Source: Spiroplasma phoeniceum (lineage in GTDB: Bacteria; Bacillota_I; Bacilli_A; Mycoplasmatales; Mycoplasmataceae). Taken from it: 64,000 nucleotides of DNA. Location: contig CP110830.1 of NCBI GenBank assembly GCA_026239495.1, positions 1,798,001 to 1,862,000 on the forward strand, read 5' to 3'. The notes under the pieces are model-generated. The model did not search any database, was not told the origin of the DNA, and was given only the letters and a program-made list of their open reading frames with translations. Made by a program: the position numbers and the translations under genes. Positions 9,446-21,121 of this stretch are shown here, one piece after another. Each line of letters begins with the position of its first letter. The first letter of the stretch is position 1.

Positions 9446-9904
9446 ATGCGAATTGGCAATAGTTATGATTTACATAATTTAAAAGTAGGAACTGGTTTTT
9501 ATTTAGGGGGAATTTTTATTCCATGCCAATACCAAATTGAAGCTGTTTCTGATGGTGATATTTTGTTACATACAATTAGTGAAGCAATTGTTGGATCCTT
9601 AGGATTAGGTGATTTAGGAGAATGGTTTGATGAAACAAATAAAAAACTTAATTCACAATTAATTTTAAAAAAAGCATTAACATTAATGACTGAACAGAAT
9701 TATCAAATTAGTAATATTGATGCAACAATTATTATTGATGAACCACGCTTGCAAAAGCATAAAAAAGCAATTAAAACTAATTTACAAAAATTATTACAAA
9801 TTACGGCTGAAAAAATTAACTTAAAAGCAACAACTACTGAACAAAATTTTCCAAATATTATCCAAAGTTATACAACATTATTACTTTTAAAGCAAAATGA
9901 TTAG
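9446..9904 (+). CDS. ispF: MECDP synthase IspF, divergent
   Basis: 152 aa. It closes the cyclodiphosphate ring in the MEP isoprenoid pathway. Metal ligands align: D8 and H10 (YDLH) and H42 (DILLH), plus D56 (GLGDLG) and the late KATTTE motif. Two features differ from the family: residue 34 is Val where His is usual (EAVSDGD), and the GRGEG segment after KATTTE is missing, as the protein reads [10 protein letters not shown]. It may be a divergent working enzyme or one losing function. Located between ychF and gltX with a GGGAG ribosome site. Confidence 0.8.
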   Translation: MRIGNSYDLHNLKVGTGFYLGGIFIPCQYQIEAVSDGDILLHTISEAIVGSLGLGDLGEWFDETNKKLNSQLILKKALTLMTEQNYQISNIDATIIIDEPRLQKHKKAIKTNLQKLLQITAEKINLKATTTEQNFPNIIQSYTTLLLLKQND

Positions 9905-9930
9905 GTCAAAAGCTAGAATGGGGGATTAAA

Positions 9931-11379
9931 ATGAAACAAAAAGTCAGATTGCGTTACGCACCAAGTCCAACGGGATTTTTACATATTGGTAATACAAGAA
10001 CAGCATTATTTAATTATTTATTTGCAAAACATTATGATGGTGTTTTTGTTCTACGAATCGAAGATACAGATATTGAACGAAATGTTGAAGGAGCGATTGC
10101 GTCACAATTAGATAATTTACGTTGATTAGGAATTGAACCAGATGAAACAATTGACCGCCCAGGGGCTTATGGACCATATCGACAATTAGAACGCTTAGAA
10201 CTTTATCAAAAATATGCCCAAAAATTATTAACAACAAAAAAAGCATATTATTGTTTTTGTACACCAGCCGAACTTGAAAAAGACCGTGAAGCACAATTGG
10301 CAAAAGGATATCTTTCAACACGTTATAATCGAAAATGTTGACAATTAACTTCTGAACAAATTTCTGAAAAATTATCAAAAAAAACCCCACATAATTTACG
10401 TTTTTTTGTTCCTGATGAAGCAAGTTATTATTTTAATGATTTAGTCCGTGGTCCTGTTCATTTTGAAGGAAAAGATCTTGGGGATTGAGTTACTTTAAAA
10501 TCAAATGGAATTCCAACTTATAATTTTGCGGTTGTAATTGATGATATGTTAATGGAAATTAGTCATGTTGTTCGGGGAGAAGAACATATTTCTAATACAC
10601 CAAAACAATTAATGATTTACGAAGCATTTAATGCGAAGCCACCAATTTTTGCTCATTTAACCTTAATTGTTAATGAGCAACATAAAAAGTTGTCAAAACG
10701 AGATAGTCATTTAATGCAATTTATTAGCCAATATCGAACATTAGGATATTTACCAACAGCAATTTTTAATTTTATTAGTTTATTAGGATGATCGCTTCCG
10801 GGCACTGTTGAAATTTTTAGTCATGATGAATTAATTAAAAATTTTGATGAAACGCGGTTTAGTAAATCGCCAAGTATGTTTGATGTTAAAAAATTAACTT
10901 GAATGAATAATTATTATCTTAAGGCAATGAATGATGAGGATTATCTAACTTTTGTTCGACCTTTTTTAGCAGAAAGCTATGATTTAACAAAAAAAACATC
11001 AGAATGAGTAAATATGTTATTATTAATTTATAAAAAAGAACTTCAATATGGGGCAGAAATTGTGAACTTAACAAAAACATTTTTTGAATCAACAACAAAG
11101 TTATCAATGGCAACGCAAGCAGTGTTAACAGAATTGAGCGGTTATGAAGAAATGATAACATCTTTTAAAACAGCGTTAAGTCAATTGCCAGTTTGAGATG
11201 AACCAAATATTAAGCAATTAATTAGTAAAATGGGGGGAAAATATGGTATGAAAGGAAAGAATTTATTTATGCCAATTAGAATTTTTACTTCTCATCAAGA
11301 ACACGGACCAGAGCTAGCCAAGGTTATTTATTTATTAGGGAAAGAACAAGTAATTAATAATATTACTAAATTACAATAA
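9931..11379 (+). CDS. gltX: glutamyl-tRNA synthetase
   Basis: 482 aa with several UGA Trp codons. Class I signature ([20 protein letters not shown]), DTDIERN, and the KLSKR loop ([10 protein letters not shown]) are intact. A C-terminal helical anticodon domain follows. It charges tRNA-Glu and, as most mollicutes lack GlnRS, may also charge tRNA-Gln for later amidation. Ribosome site GGGGGA. Follows ispF by 26 bp. Confidence 0.95.
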
Positions 11380-11386
11380 CGAAAAA

Positions 11387-12616
11387 ATGAAACTACCACT
11401 AACAATCCGAGATAGTGTTCATGGAGATATTGAAATTAAAGAAGAAATTACCGTAAAATTAATTAACACCCCAGAATTTCAACGCTTGCGTCGCATTAGT
11501 CAATTAGCAGGGGGGCAATTTGTTTTTCCAAGCGCGTCGCATACGCGTTTTTCACATTGTATTGGTGTTTATCATTTAGTTAGTAAAATGCTAGAAACAG
11601 CAAGTATTCAAGAAATGTATGGTAAGCACGAACAATTATTGGTTAAATTAGCAGGATTGCTGCATGATGTTGGCCATGGTCCATTTTCACATACATTTGA
11701 AATGACTAATTATGTCACAGAACAGAAAATTAGTCATGAAAATTATTCATCTTTATTAATTAAAAATTCAACAACAAATATTAATAAAATCTTAGCGGCC
11801 GAATTTAGTTCAGAAGAAATTAATGAAATATGCATGATGATTGAAGGGGAACATCCGGACAGGGTTTTATCATCGTTAGTGTCCTCACAATTAGATGCTG
11901 ACCGAATGGATTATTTATTACGTGATGGACAAACAAGCGGCGTAGGTTATAGTCATGTTGATACGCAGTGAATTATTCGGCATTTATTTATTAAAGATAA
12001 GAAAAATGTTTTTCCGTTAAAAGTACAGCATGCAATTGAATCATTTTTAATTGGCCGTTATCATATGTATAAGCAAATTTATTTACATCCACTAAGTATT
12101 GGATTTGACTTAACTTTCCAAATGATATTAAAACGATTGTATGATTTATACCATAGCAACTATCAATTTAAAAATAAAGTAATTATTACTTTATTAATTC
12201 CAGTATTGGAAGGAAAAATGATGAGCCCAGACCAATATTGTGCATTGGATGATTATACATTATTTACATATTTAAAAATGTTAGAAAATGAAAATGATGA
12301 AATTTTAGTTACATTAATTAAAATGTTCACCACACGAAATTTTTTGCAAAAAATAAACCCAGCAAAAAGAAACTTCGAAGAAATTAAAAATAATTTGATA
12401 AAAAAATATAAAAACCATTATAATTACTTTATGGTTGAATATAACCTAAAACCAGTTAAATTATATGATGGTGATACTAAACCAATTTATATTGATACAC
12501 CCAAAGGAATTAAATGCATTATGGAAGTTTCAGAAGTCTTAGCATTTAAAAATAATAGTAAAAAAACAGCAACAACAATTTTGTTTTCAATTGGAGAAAA
12601 ATATGAGAATGATTAA
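11387..12616 (+). CDS. HD-domain phosphohydrolase (dGTPase/SAMHD1-like)
   Basis: 409 aa. N-terminal RDSVHGDI and EFQRLRRI motifs, then the HD metal site: RFSHCIG, LLHDVGHGPFSH and later QLDADRMDYLLRDG. These match the bacterial relatives of dNTP triphosphohydrolases (YwfO-type). It probably hydrolyses nucleotides, but the substrate cannot be read from sequence. Only 7 bp after gltX, so cotranscribed. One UGA Trp near residue 195. Confidence 0.85.
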
Positions 12617-12634
12617 TAAGAAAGGTTTAAATTA

Positions 12635-13168
12635 ATGAACGATAATGTAGAGTTATTAGAATTAGTGTATTCATATTTAAAAAATAAAAAAAGTAGCGAT
12701 ACTTTTGAAAATATTTGAAATTATATTGCATCAAAAAGTGATTTAACAGTGCAAGGAGCCAGCAAAGAAGATGTCATTGCAGAATTATATACTGATTTAG
12801 TGTTAGATAACCGTTTTGTGCTGACAAGTGAAGGTATGTGAGGGTTACGTGAATTATTAAAATATGATGAAATTAAAAAACAATATGATTATATCGACCA
12901 GTTTGAAACAACAGAAGAATTTGAAGATATTGATTTAGATGAAGACAATGATGAAGAAGAATCATTAATTGATACTATTGATTTTGATGATACATTAGAT
13001 GATGATGATAACGAGGAAGATGATTTTGTTGAAATAGAAGCTGATGATGATTTAATTGAAAATTATTATTCTATTGATGATGACGATGAAACAGTAGCAT
13101 CTAAATCGGGTATTACAGAAGAAATTGACTGAAAAGCTCTTGAAAAAGAAATTGAACAAAATAATTAA
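12635..13168 (+). CDS. rpoE: RNA polymerase delta subunit
   Basis: 177 aa. The folded N-terminal domain (LLELVYSYLKNKKSSDTFENIW to LTSEGMWGLRELLKYDEI) is followed by a long, almost purely Asp/Glu tail, the hallmark of the Gram-positive delta subunit. Delta speeds polymerase release and recycling. Start has AAAGG upstream. The rpoE-pyrG order is the same as in Firmicutes. Confidence 0.9.
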
Positions 13169-13178
13169 TACCAAGATT

Positions 13179-13224
13179 AAAGAGTGTTAGAAGTGATAAC
13201 CCTGTTATTTTCTAAACTCTTTTT
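13179..13224 (+). terminator. terminator or attenuator hairpin between rpoE and pyrG
   Basis: AAAGAGTGTTAGAA pairs with TTTCTAAACTCTTT around a loop, and T residues follow. It ends 28 bp before pyrG. In Bacillus and relatives pyrG is controlled by an attenuator at this position through CTP-sensitive reiterative G addition. I see no obvious GGGC transcript start here, so a plain terminator is equally possible. Confidence 0.7.
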
Positions 13225-13252
13225 AATTTGAGAATGAAAGGATGATAAAACA

Positions 13253-14848
13253 ATGGCAAAATATATTTTTGTAACTGGAGGAGTTGTAAGTGGCCTAGGG
13301 AAAGGCATTACAGCCTCTTCAATTGGTGTTTTATTAAAAGCAAGTGGATTAAATGTTTTTATGCAAAAATTTGACCCATATTTAAATGTTGACCCTGGAA
13401 CAATGAGTCCTTATCAACATGGCGAAGTTTTTGTAACAGCAGATGGTGCTGAAACAGATTTAGACTTAGGACATTATGAACGTTTTATTGATGAAAATTT
13501 AACAAAAGAATCAAATATTACTTCAGGACGAATATATAAAAATGTAATTGAAAAAGAACGCCGTGGCGAATATGGAGGCGGAACAGTTCAAGTTGTTCCT
13601 CATGTTACTAATGAAATTAAAAAGAAAGTTTATCATGCGGCATCAACATCAAAAGCAGACATTATTATTACTGAAATTGGAGGTATAGTTGGGGATATTG
13701 AATCGTTACCTTTTATTGAAGCAATTCGTCAAGTTCGGATGGAACAAGGACGAGGAAATGTTATTTATATGCATGTTTCATTAGTTCCATATATTGCAGC
13801 ATCAAAAGAATTAAAGACAAAACCAACGCAACATTCAGTGCGAGAATTATTATCGCTAGGCATTCAACCAGATATTGTTGTTGCTCGAACTGAAAAAGTT
13901 TTAGAGGATAATGTCCTTGAAAAAATCGCGCTATTTTGTAATATTGAAAAAAATAATGTTTTAGTAGCTACTGATGTTGCTAGTATTTATGAAGTACCAT
14001 TAAAAATGTATGAACAAAATGCTCAAATAGCAATTAGCAAGTTATTAAACTTAAAAGTCACAAAAACTGATATGTCAGGATGAAAACAATTTGTTGAAAA
14101 AATTAATCATTCACAAGAAATAATTGAGATTAAATTAGTTGGGAAATATATTGAACTTTTAGATGCTTATTTATCAGTTAGTGAATCGTTACGAATTGCC
14201 GGATATGAAAATAAGGTTAAAATTAAAATTGATTGAATTAAAGCTGAAGATATTAATAAAAAAAAATATCAACAATTATTAAAAAATGCAAAAGGAATTT
14301 TGGTTCCTGGTGGTTTTGGTGAGCGTGGTTTTGAAGGGAAAATTTTAGCATGTCAATTTGCTCGTGAAAATAATATCCCATTCTTTGGAATTTGTTTTGG
14401 GATGCAAGCAGCTGTAGTTGAATTTGCTCGTAATGTTTGTCACATTCAGGATGCTAATTCTTCAGAATTAACAGAAACAAAAAATGCAATTATTGATATT
14501 ATTCGTGGCAAAGATAAAACCGATGCTTTAGGAGGAACATTGCGCTTAGGTAATTATAACACAACTTTAGTTCCAAACACATTAGCACATAAGTTATATG
14601 GGAAAGATGAAGTTTTGGAACGTCATCGCCATCGTTATGAAATTAATAATTATTTTCGTGAACAATTAGCACAAGCGGGATTAGTATTTAGTGGTCTTTA
14701 TGCTGAGAAAAACTTAGTGGAAGTTATTGAAATCCCGAACCATCCTTTTTATCTTGCTACACAATATCATCCGGAGTTTACTTCTCGACCAAATAAACCA
14801 AACCCATTATTTAATGGTTTTGTGCAAGCAGTAATTAACAATAAATAA
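13253..14848 (+). CDS. pyrG: CTP synthase
   Basis: 531 aa, full length. The synthetase domain starts [19 protein letters not shown] and includes [15 protein letters not shown] and [16 protein letters not shown]. The glutaminase domain has the Cys nucleophile in GICFGMQ and the His/Glu pair in QYHPEF. It makes CTP from UTP and glutamine. Two UGA Trp codons. Good ribosome site GAAAGGATG about 10 bp upstream. Confidence 0.97.
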
Positions 14849-14916
14849 GATGAAAAATTTGAAAAAATAGATAGATTTATATTAAGATAAAACCGTAGAA
14901 AGGTTGGAAATAAGTT

Positions 14917-16218
14917 ATGAGTGATACAAATTATCAAACATTAGCGATTGTTGGGAGCCAGTGGGGTGATGAAGGAAAAGGTAAAATTACTGATTATTTT
15001 GCTCAACAAGCAGATATTATTGTTCGTTGAGCTGGTGGTGATAATGCCGGACATACAATTGTCATTAAAGGAACAAAATATAAGTTAAGCATTGTTCCTT
15101 CTGGTGTTTTTAATAAAAAATCAATTAATGTAATTGGGAATGGTTGTGTTGTTAATTTACGTAAATTAGTTAGCGAAATTAATTATTTACAAGAACATGG
15201 TTTTGATTGTAAAAATTTACGAATTAGTGATCGTGCCCATTTAATTTTTCCATATCATATGAAAATTGATGAATTGCAAGAAAAGTATCGTCAAAAATAT
15301 TCAATTGGAACAACAAAAAAAGGAATTGGCCCTTGTTATCAAGATAAAGCAGAACGTATTGGGATTCGATTAGGTGATTTATTTGATGAAAAAGGATTTT
15401 TACAAAAATTAGAAAATAATTTAAAATTTAAAAATGAAGTTTTAACAAAAGTTTTTAATAGTGAAGGATTTGACCCAAAATTAATTTGAAAAGAATATTT
15501 GGCATTATTTCAACAAATTAAAACACTAGTAACTGATACTTCAATTTTAGTTGATAATGCAATTCATATGCATCAAAAAGTTTTGTTTGAAGGCGCACAA
15601 GGAGTAATGTTAGATTTAGATCAGGGTACTTATCCTTTCGTTACATCATCAAATCCAACAGCAGCTTCAATTCCGGTTGGTGTTGGGATTGCACCGCGTT
15701 ATATTAACAATGTTTTAGGAATTGTTAAATCATATAATACCCGTGTTGGAACCGGACCATTTCCATCAGAAATTTTTGGCGAAGTTGGAACATATATTCG
15801 TGAAACAGGACGTGAATATGGGACTGTATCGGGACGCGCGCGCCGAATTGGATGATTTGATGGTATTTTAATGAAACATTCGTTGCGAATTAGTGGTTAT
15901 ACTAGTATAGCAATTATGTTATTAGATGTTTTAACTACTATCAAGGAATTAAAAATTTGTATTGGCTATAAATATCAAGAAAAACAAATTGATTATGTTC
16001 CAAGTACAATTAAAGAATATGAGATGTGTAAACCAATTTTAATAACAATGCCAGGTTGAGATGAGGACATTAGTAATGTTACAACATTTGAAGATTTACC
16101 AAATAATGCTCAACAATATTTAATGAAGTTAGAAGAAATAGTTGGTGTTACAATTAGCTTATTTTCTGTTGGTCCAGACCGTGAACAAACTATTTTAATG
16201 AATAAGGAGATTTTTTAA
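14917..16218 (+). CDS. purA: adenylosuccinate synthetase
   Basis: 433 aa. Contains [16 protein letters not shown] and DNAGHTIV (IMP/GTP binding) and [16 protein letters not shown]. It converts IMP to adenylosuccinate with GTP. Four UGA Trp codons, including RWAGGDN and RIGWFDG. Stop codon overlaps the purB start by one base (TAATG), so the pair is translationally coupled and covers IMP to AMP. Confidence 0.97.
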
Positions 16219-17510
16219 TGATTAAACGTTATTTTGTTCCAGAGATTGGAAAAATTTGAAGTGATGAAAATAAATATAATACCTGAGCAAAAGTAGAATT
16301 ATTGGTTTGTGAAGGATGGGCACAATTAGGATTAATTCCCAAAACAGATATTGAAAAAATTAAAACTAATTTAACAGTAAACTTATCACGGATGTTAGAG
16401 CTGGAAGCTGAAACAAAGCATGATGTTGTTGCTTTTACTCGAATGTTATCAGAAACATTGGGACTAGAAAAAAAATGAATTCATTATGGTTTAACATCAA
16501 CTGATATTGTTGATACTAGTCAAAATTATTTGATTAAAGAATCAAACTATATTGTTAAAAAATATATGCTTGAATTAAAAGAAGCGTTAAAAGAAAAAGC
16601 TCTTACTTATAAAAAAAAATTAATTATGGGTCGTACCCACGGAATGTTCGCCGAACCAACCTCATTAGGATTAAAATTTTTACTTTGATATGCTGAATTA
16701 GAGCGTAATATTAGGCGGTTTGATGCTGCAGGTTCAGCAATTGCTGTTGCAAAAATATCAGGTTCAGTTGGTAATTTTGCGCATGTTGAAGTTCAAGTTG
16801 AAGAATATGTGGCAAAACAATTAGGGCTAAACCTTGACCCAATTACAACGCAAGTAACATCACGTGATTATCATATTGCATTATTTACAAGTTTTAGTCA
16901 AATTGCTAGTTTGTTAGAAAAAATGTCGCTTGAATTTCGACATTTCCAACGTTCAGAAGTGGCTGAAATTGCGGAAGGATTTAGCAAAAGTCAAAAAGGT
17001 TCATCTTCAATGCCGCACAAAAAAAATCCAATTAGTGCGGAAAATATTGCTGGTTTAGTTCGTTTAGTGCGTAGTAATATGAATGTTACATTTGAAAATA
17101 ACTTATTATGACATGAACGTGATATTTCCCATAGTAGTAATGAACGAATTATTATTCCCGACACATATCATTTAGTAGTTTATTTATTGAAACGAATGAT
17201 CGGTGTTATTAATAATTTGGCTGTTAGTCCGGATAAAATTATTGAACATTTAGAACAAGCCAATCAAATTTATTTTAGTCAAGTTGTTTTAACAAATATT
17301 TTGAAAGAAACTAATTATTCACGAGAAGAAGTTTATGATTTTATTCAAAAATGTACTTTAATTTCACAACAACAGCAACTTGATTTTAAAAATGTTTTAA
17401 TTGCTAATAATATAACAAAATATTTAGCCTTATCAAAATTAGAAAAATTATTTGATAACAATTATTTTTTACGAAATATTGAACATATTTATCAACGAGT
17501 GCTAAATTAA
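16218..17510 (+). CDS. purB: adenylosuccinate lyase
   Basis: 430 aa of the fumarase/aspartase superfamily. The signature loop GSSSMPHKKNPISAEN holds the catalytic Ser; GRTHGMFAEPTS and HYGLTSTDIVDT supply further active-site residues. It splits adenylosuccinate to AMP and fumarate and also acts in de novo purine synthesis where present. Directly coupled to purA. Confidence 0.97.
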
Positions 17511-17525
17511 AAAAGGAGCGAGATA

Positions 17526-18095
17526 ATGAAGTTAATTGTGGGCTTGGGGAATCCAGGCAATGAATATACTTATACAAGACATAATATTGGTTTTTTAGCC
17601 ATCGCTAAGTTGGAAGATAAATTTAATTTAGCAAAGCCAAAAAATGCTTTTAATGCTTTAATATGAGAAACAACAATTAACAACGAGAAAGTTCTTTTTT
17701 GTCAACCACAGACTTTTATGAATCTAAGTGGATTTGCAGTTTATCAAATTAAACAATTTTATAAACTAACATTAGAAGATATTATTGTCATTTATGATGA
17801 TAAATATATTCCTTTCAATGTTATTAAGTTAAAAAAGAATGGTTCAAGTGCTGGTCATAATGGAATTAAAGATTTAATTCAAAAATTAGGTAGTGAAAAT
17901 TTTTTACGGATTCGTTTAGGAATTGGTAAAGATGTCCAAATTTCAGCCCGAAACTGAGTGCTAGGAAAGTTTTCTCCTAGTCAGTTAGAACTTATTAATA
18001 ATGATTTATTAGAAAGAGTTTATCAAATTATGGCGCAATATTTAGAAAAAGCGACTAGTTTTGATAAATTAATGAGTCTTTATAATGGCAAATAA
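17526..18095 (+). CDS. pth: peptidyl-tRNA hydrolase
   Basis: 189 aa. Catalytic His in YTRHNIGF, Asn in PQTFMNLSG, Asp in [10 protein letters not shown] and the Asn of SAGHNGIKD match the family. It recycles peptidyl-tRNA released from stalled ribosomes. AAAGGAG ribosome site. Overlaps rsmI by 11 bp in another frame. Two UGA Trp codons. Confidence 0.95.
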
Positions 18096-18966
18096 AATTA
18101 AACAATATAGTTTTAAAAGTAATAATCCGAAAATTTACTTAATTGCAACTCCAATTGGCAATTTGCAAGAAATGACACCACGAGCAATTGAAGTTATTAA
18201 AAATGATGTTAAAAAAATTTATTGTGAAGATACGCGGAACACGATTAAAATATTAAATTATTTTAATTGTAAAAAAAAGTTAATTTCTTTAAATAAAGAA
18301 AATGAAATGCAACGCTTAACAGAAATGTTAAATGATTTAGCAGAAAACTTATCAATTGCAATTATTAGCGATGCTGGTTATCCACTGGTTAGCGATCCAG
18401 GCTATTATGTTGTTAACCATATTTTGGAACATTATCCCTATGATGTAATTCCGATTAGTGGTGCTAATGCTGCTTTAAACGCCATTGTTAGTTCGGGCCT
18501 TAATCCGCACCATTTTTTATTTTTTGGTTTTTTAAGTAAAGCAAAAACAAAAAAAATTAATGAGTTAGAACAACTGCTATCATTTCCATATCCTATTATT
18601 TTTTATGAAGCACCGCATAGAATTTTAGAAACATTAAAAATAGTTAAATCAGTTTTTGGCGAGCGTAAAATTGCCATTGGTAAGGAAATTACAAAAATTC
18701 ATGAGCAATGATATCGCGGACAGTTAAGTGAAGTGTTTTTGTTTTTACAACAAGAAGAAAATGCTGCTTTTGGTGAGTATGTCCTTGTTGTTGATGGGGC
18801 GGCTAATCTTCCAGTTCATATTATTGCAGATGAAATTTTAGTTGCCGAAATTAACCAATTAATTACAAAGCAAAATTATCGCGTTAAACAAGCAATTGAT
18901 TTTGTCGCAAATAAATATAAAATTAGTAAAAATGTTTTATATAATAAATATCATCAGCAAAAGTAG
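18085..18966 (+). CDS. rsmI: 16S rRNA (cytidine-2'-O) methyltransferase RsmI
   Basis: 293 aa of the tetrapyrrole-methylase fold. Motifs: YLIATPIGNLQEMTPRA near the start, YCEDTRNT, and SDAGYPLVSDPG. It methylates C1402 of 16S rRNA with SAM. The start lies inside the end of pth. One UGA Trp. Nothing unusual. Confidence 0.95.
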
Positions 18967-18970
18967 AGCG

Positions 18971-19721
18971 ATGGAAAAAAAGAGCGAATTAAACACTTAG
19001 CCTTTGTAGCATTCTCTTTAGCTTAGAAATTATTGTTTTACTCTTAACTTATTTTTATAGTTTAATTTATTATCAATTAAATTGATTAAGTTATTTATGA
19101 TATTTTGTTAGTTGATGAAGTGTGCAAAATAATTTTTTAATTTTATTATTTTCCTTCGGAGGATTAATTTACTTTACAAAATTACGAAATTGTCATTTTG
19201 TAACAAACCATTTTTTTATTTTATATATTGTCTTTGCTGCCTTGTTAACATTTTTGTTTTTTACACTTGGGACAATTATCGGCGCCATTACTGGTGAAAA
19301 GTTTACTGCCAGCTGGCATAGCCTCGCAATTTATTGAATTATTACAACTGCGCAGCATTAATTGTGTCCCGTGACTTTCATTATTTATTTTTGCATTTTG
19401 GTTGAAAAAGAATGTATTAATTATAAAAATTTTTATTTACAAAAGTTATATAAGTTTTATCTTCATCCAATTTTTTATACTATTTTTATTGCTGTTCGGG
19501 AAAGATTTTTATTATTAACTCCAATTGATGAAAAATTGTGAAATTATAGTATGCCAGCAAATAACCGCTATGTACCATATTTTTTTCAAGATTTTCGCCG
19601 GTTAGAATATTATCTTTTATATTTAATTATGTTAAGTATCATTATTGCTTTATTAATAAAATTCGTTGTTAATTTAAATAATTTATTAGTTAACCACCAT
19701 AAAATTAAAGAAAGTCAATAA
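18971..19721 (+). pseudogene. multi-pass membrane protein, broken
   Basis: A stretch of about 240 codons encodes hydrophobic segments (e.g. LEIIVLLLTYFYSLIYY, FAALLTFLFFTLGTIIG, YLLYLIMLSIIIALLI) and a conserved-looking loop TPIDEKLWNYSMPAN. The most likely start, ATG at 18971, is out of frame with the body, and a TAA interrupts the centre just after TTAQH. At least one frameshift and one stop make it a pseudogene. It resembles mollicute Pr6Pr/DUF1600-type membrane proteins only loosely; function unknown. Confidence 0.6.
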
Positions 19722-19803
19722 AAAATAAATTAAATTTAAATAATTCTTATTTTACGGTAAAATTGAAATACATAAAAATTATAGAAGAATAGAGGGATAA
19801 AAA

Positions 19804-20679
19804 ATGATAAAAAAGAGTAATTTCTGAACAGATGTTGAAAAAGGAATGATGAGTTATTTAACAAAATATATTAATCTTTTTGAAACAGACTATGCAAAAG
19901 ACAAAGCGGGAAAAAATCCAAAAATAGAAGCTTTTTTAGCAGGAGCAAAGTTTAAAACTAATTTTGAAGATTTATTTAATTTTGTGAAAACAGAAATCAA
20001 ACCATTATTTGATGATATTAGAGCAGAATATTTACAAGATAAAAAACCAGAAGAAATTGATCAAAAAAAATTTACAACATTAATTGAAGTAAGCAAATTA
20101 TTTAACGCAATTATTCCATTGCCACGATTTTTAAATGATTTTATGACTAGCGCAAAAGAAGATAGTCCGGTTGATTTAAATAAACTTTTTGTAAATATTA
20201 TGAAAGTAGAAATTGGTGAGTTAACAAAAATTTATGATGATGAGATTAAAGATCTTGACCCAGCGCTTGATAAATGTTTAAAAGAGACTAATAATTCTAA
20301 TGATGCCTTGAAAATTTGAAATTTAGTAAATCAATTAGGTTTATTTTTACAACGTGATATTATGTTAACTGATTTTTTTCCTGAAAAAGAAGAAGAAAAG
20401 CTAAAAAAACAATTAGCAAATATTGATAAAATTGAAAAAGATTATAATGATGGAAAAATTAAATTACCAGAATTTAATAAAGAAAAAATTATTGAAGAGA
20501 TCCAAGCATATCATAATTTTGTCATTGCATTAAGTCCGGAAAAACGATTAGAAATTGCTGAAAAAACAACAGAATATCGCAATAAAGTCGCTCCTTTAGT
20601 TCAAATTATTCAATGTACACATGATTTATTAATTAATATCTTAACTGCAACAAATATCATTAATACAGCAAAACAATAA
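19804..20679 (+). CDS. hypothetical protein, helical, 291 aa
   Basis: I do not recognise this protein. It starts MIKKSNFWTDVEKG, has two UGA Trp codons, no signal peptide and no membrane segment, and is rich in Lys, Glu, Asp and Leu. It looks all-helical. A good ribosome site (GAGGGA) and its own terminator downstream indicate a single-gene unit. Probably cytoplasmic and limited to Spiroplasma. Confidence 0.75.
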
Positions 20680-20683
20680 AAAT

Positions 20684-20715
20684 TTATTTTTTTATTTCTA
20701 GAAATAAAAAAATAA
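20684..20715. terminator. strong AT hairpin terminator
   Basis: Perfect 15-bp inverted repeat TTATTTTTTTATTTC / GAAATAAAAAAATAA, 4 bp after the stop of the 291-aa gene. Its symmetry means it could also stop transcription from the right. Confidence 0.8.
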
Positions 20716-21121
20716 CAAAAACTTTAAAGACTTGTTTTTAAAATTAAAAACAATAATATTAGACTGCGCCCAGCTTAGTAATCTTCTTTTAAATATTTAG
20801 TTATCGGACGATATCCAAATTGTTTTAAATTTTCTTCATATAATTTTACAATATTCTTTAATGGTTCGCTATCCCTACCATTACTTAAATAATTTTTATA
20901 TTTATTTATCTCAATAACTACGCTTTAAACATGTTATATCAAGCAATAATTTTAATGAATATTTAGCACGATTTTCTTTTATAAAAGATACTATTTTTTT
21001 GTTTATTTAATTGTAAAAGTCATGGAGCTTTTTTAATAATTCATACCTAACTTTGTAATAGTTTAAATCTTTTCTCCCAAATGGTTCTTTTGAACCTTTT
21101 GGTGTATTTAAAATTCTTCAC

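Noticed and set aside
10010-10423. 137-aa minus-strand ORF inside gltX
   Set aside because: Opposite strand of a complete, conserved gltX; no ribosome site.
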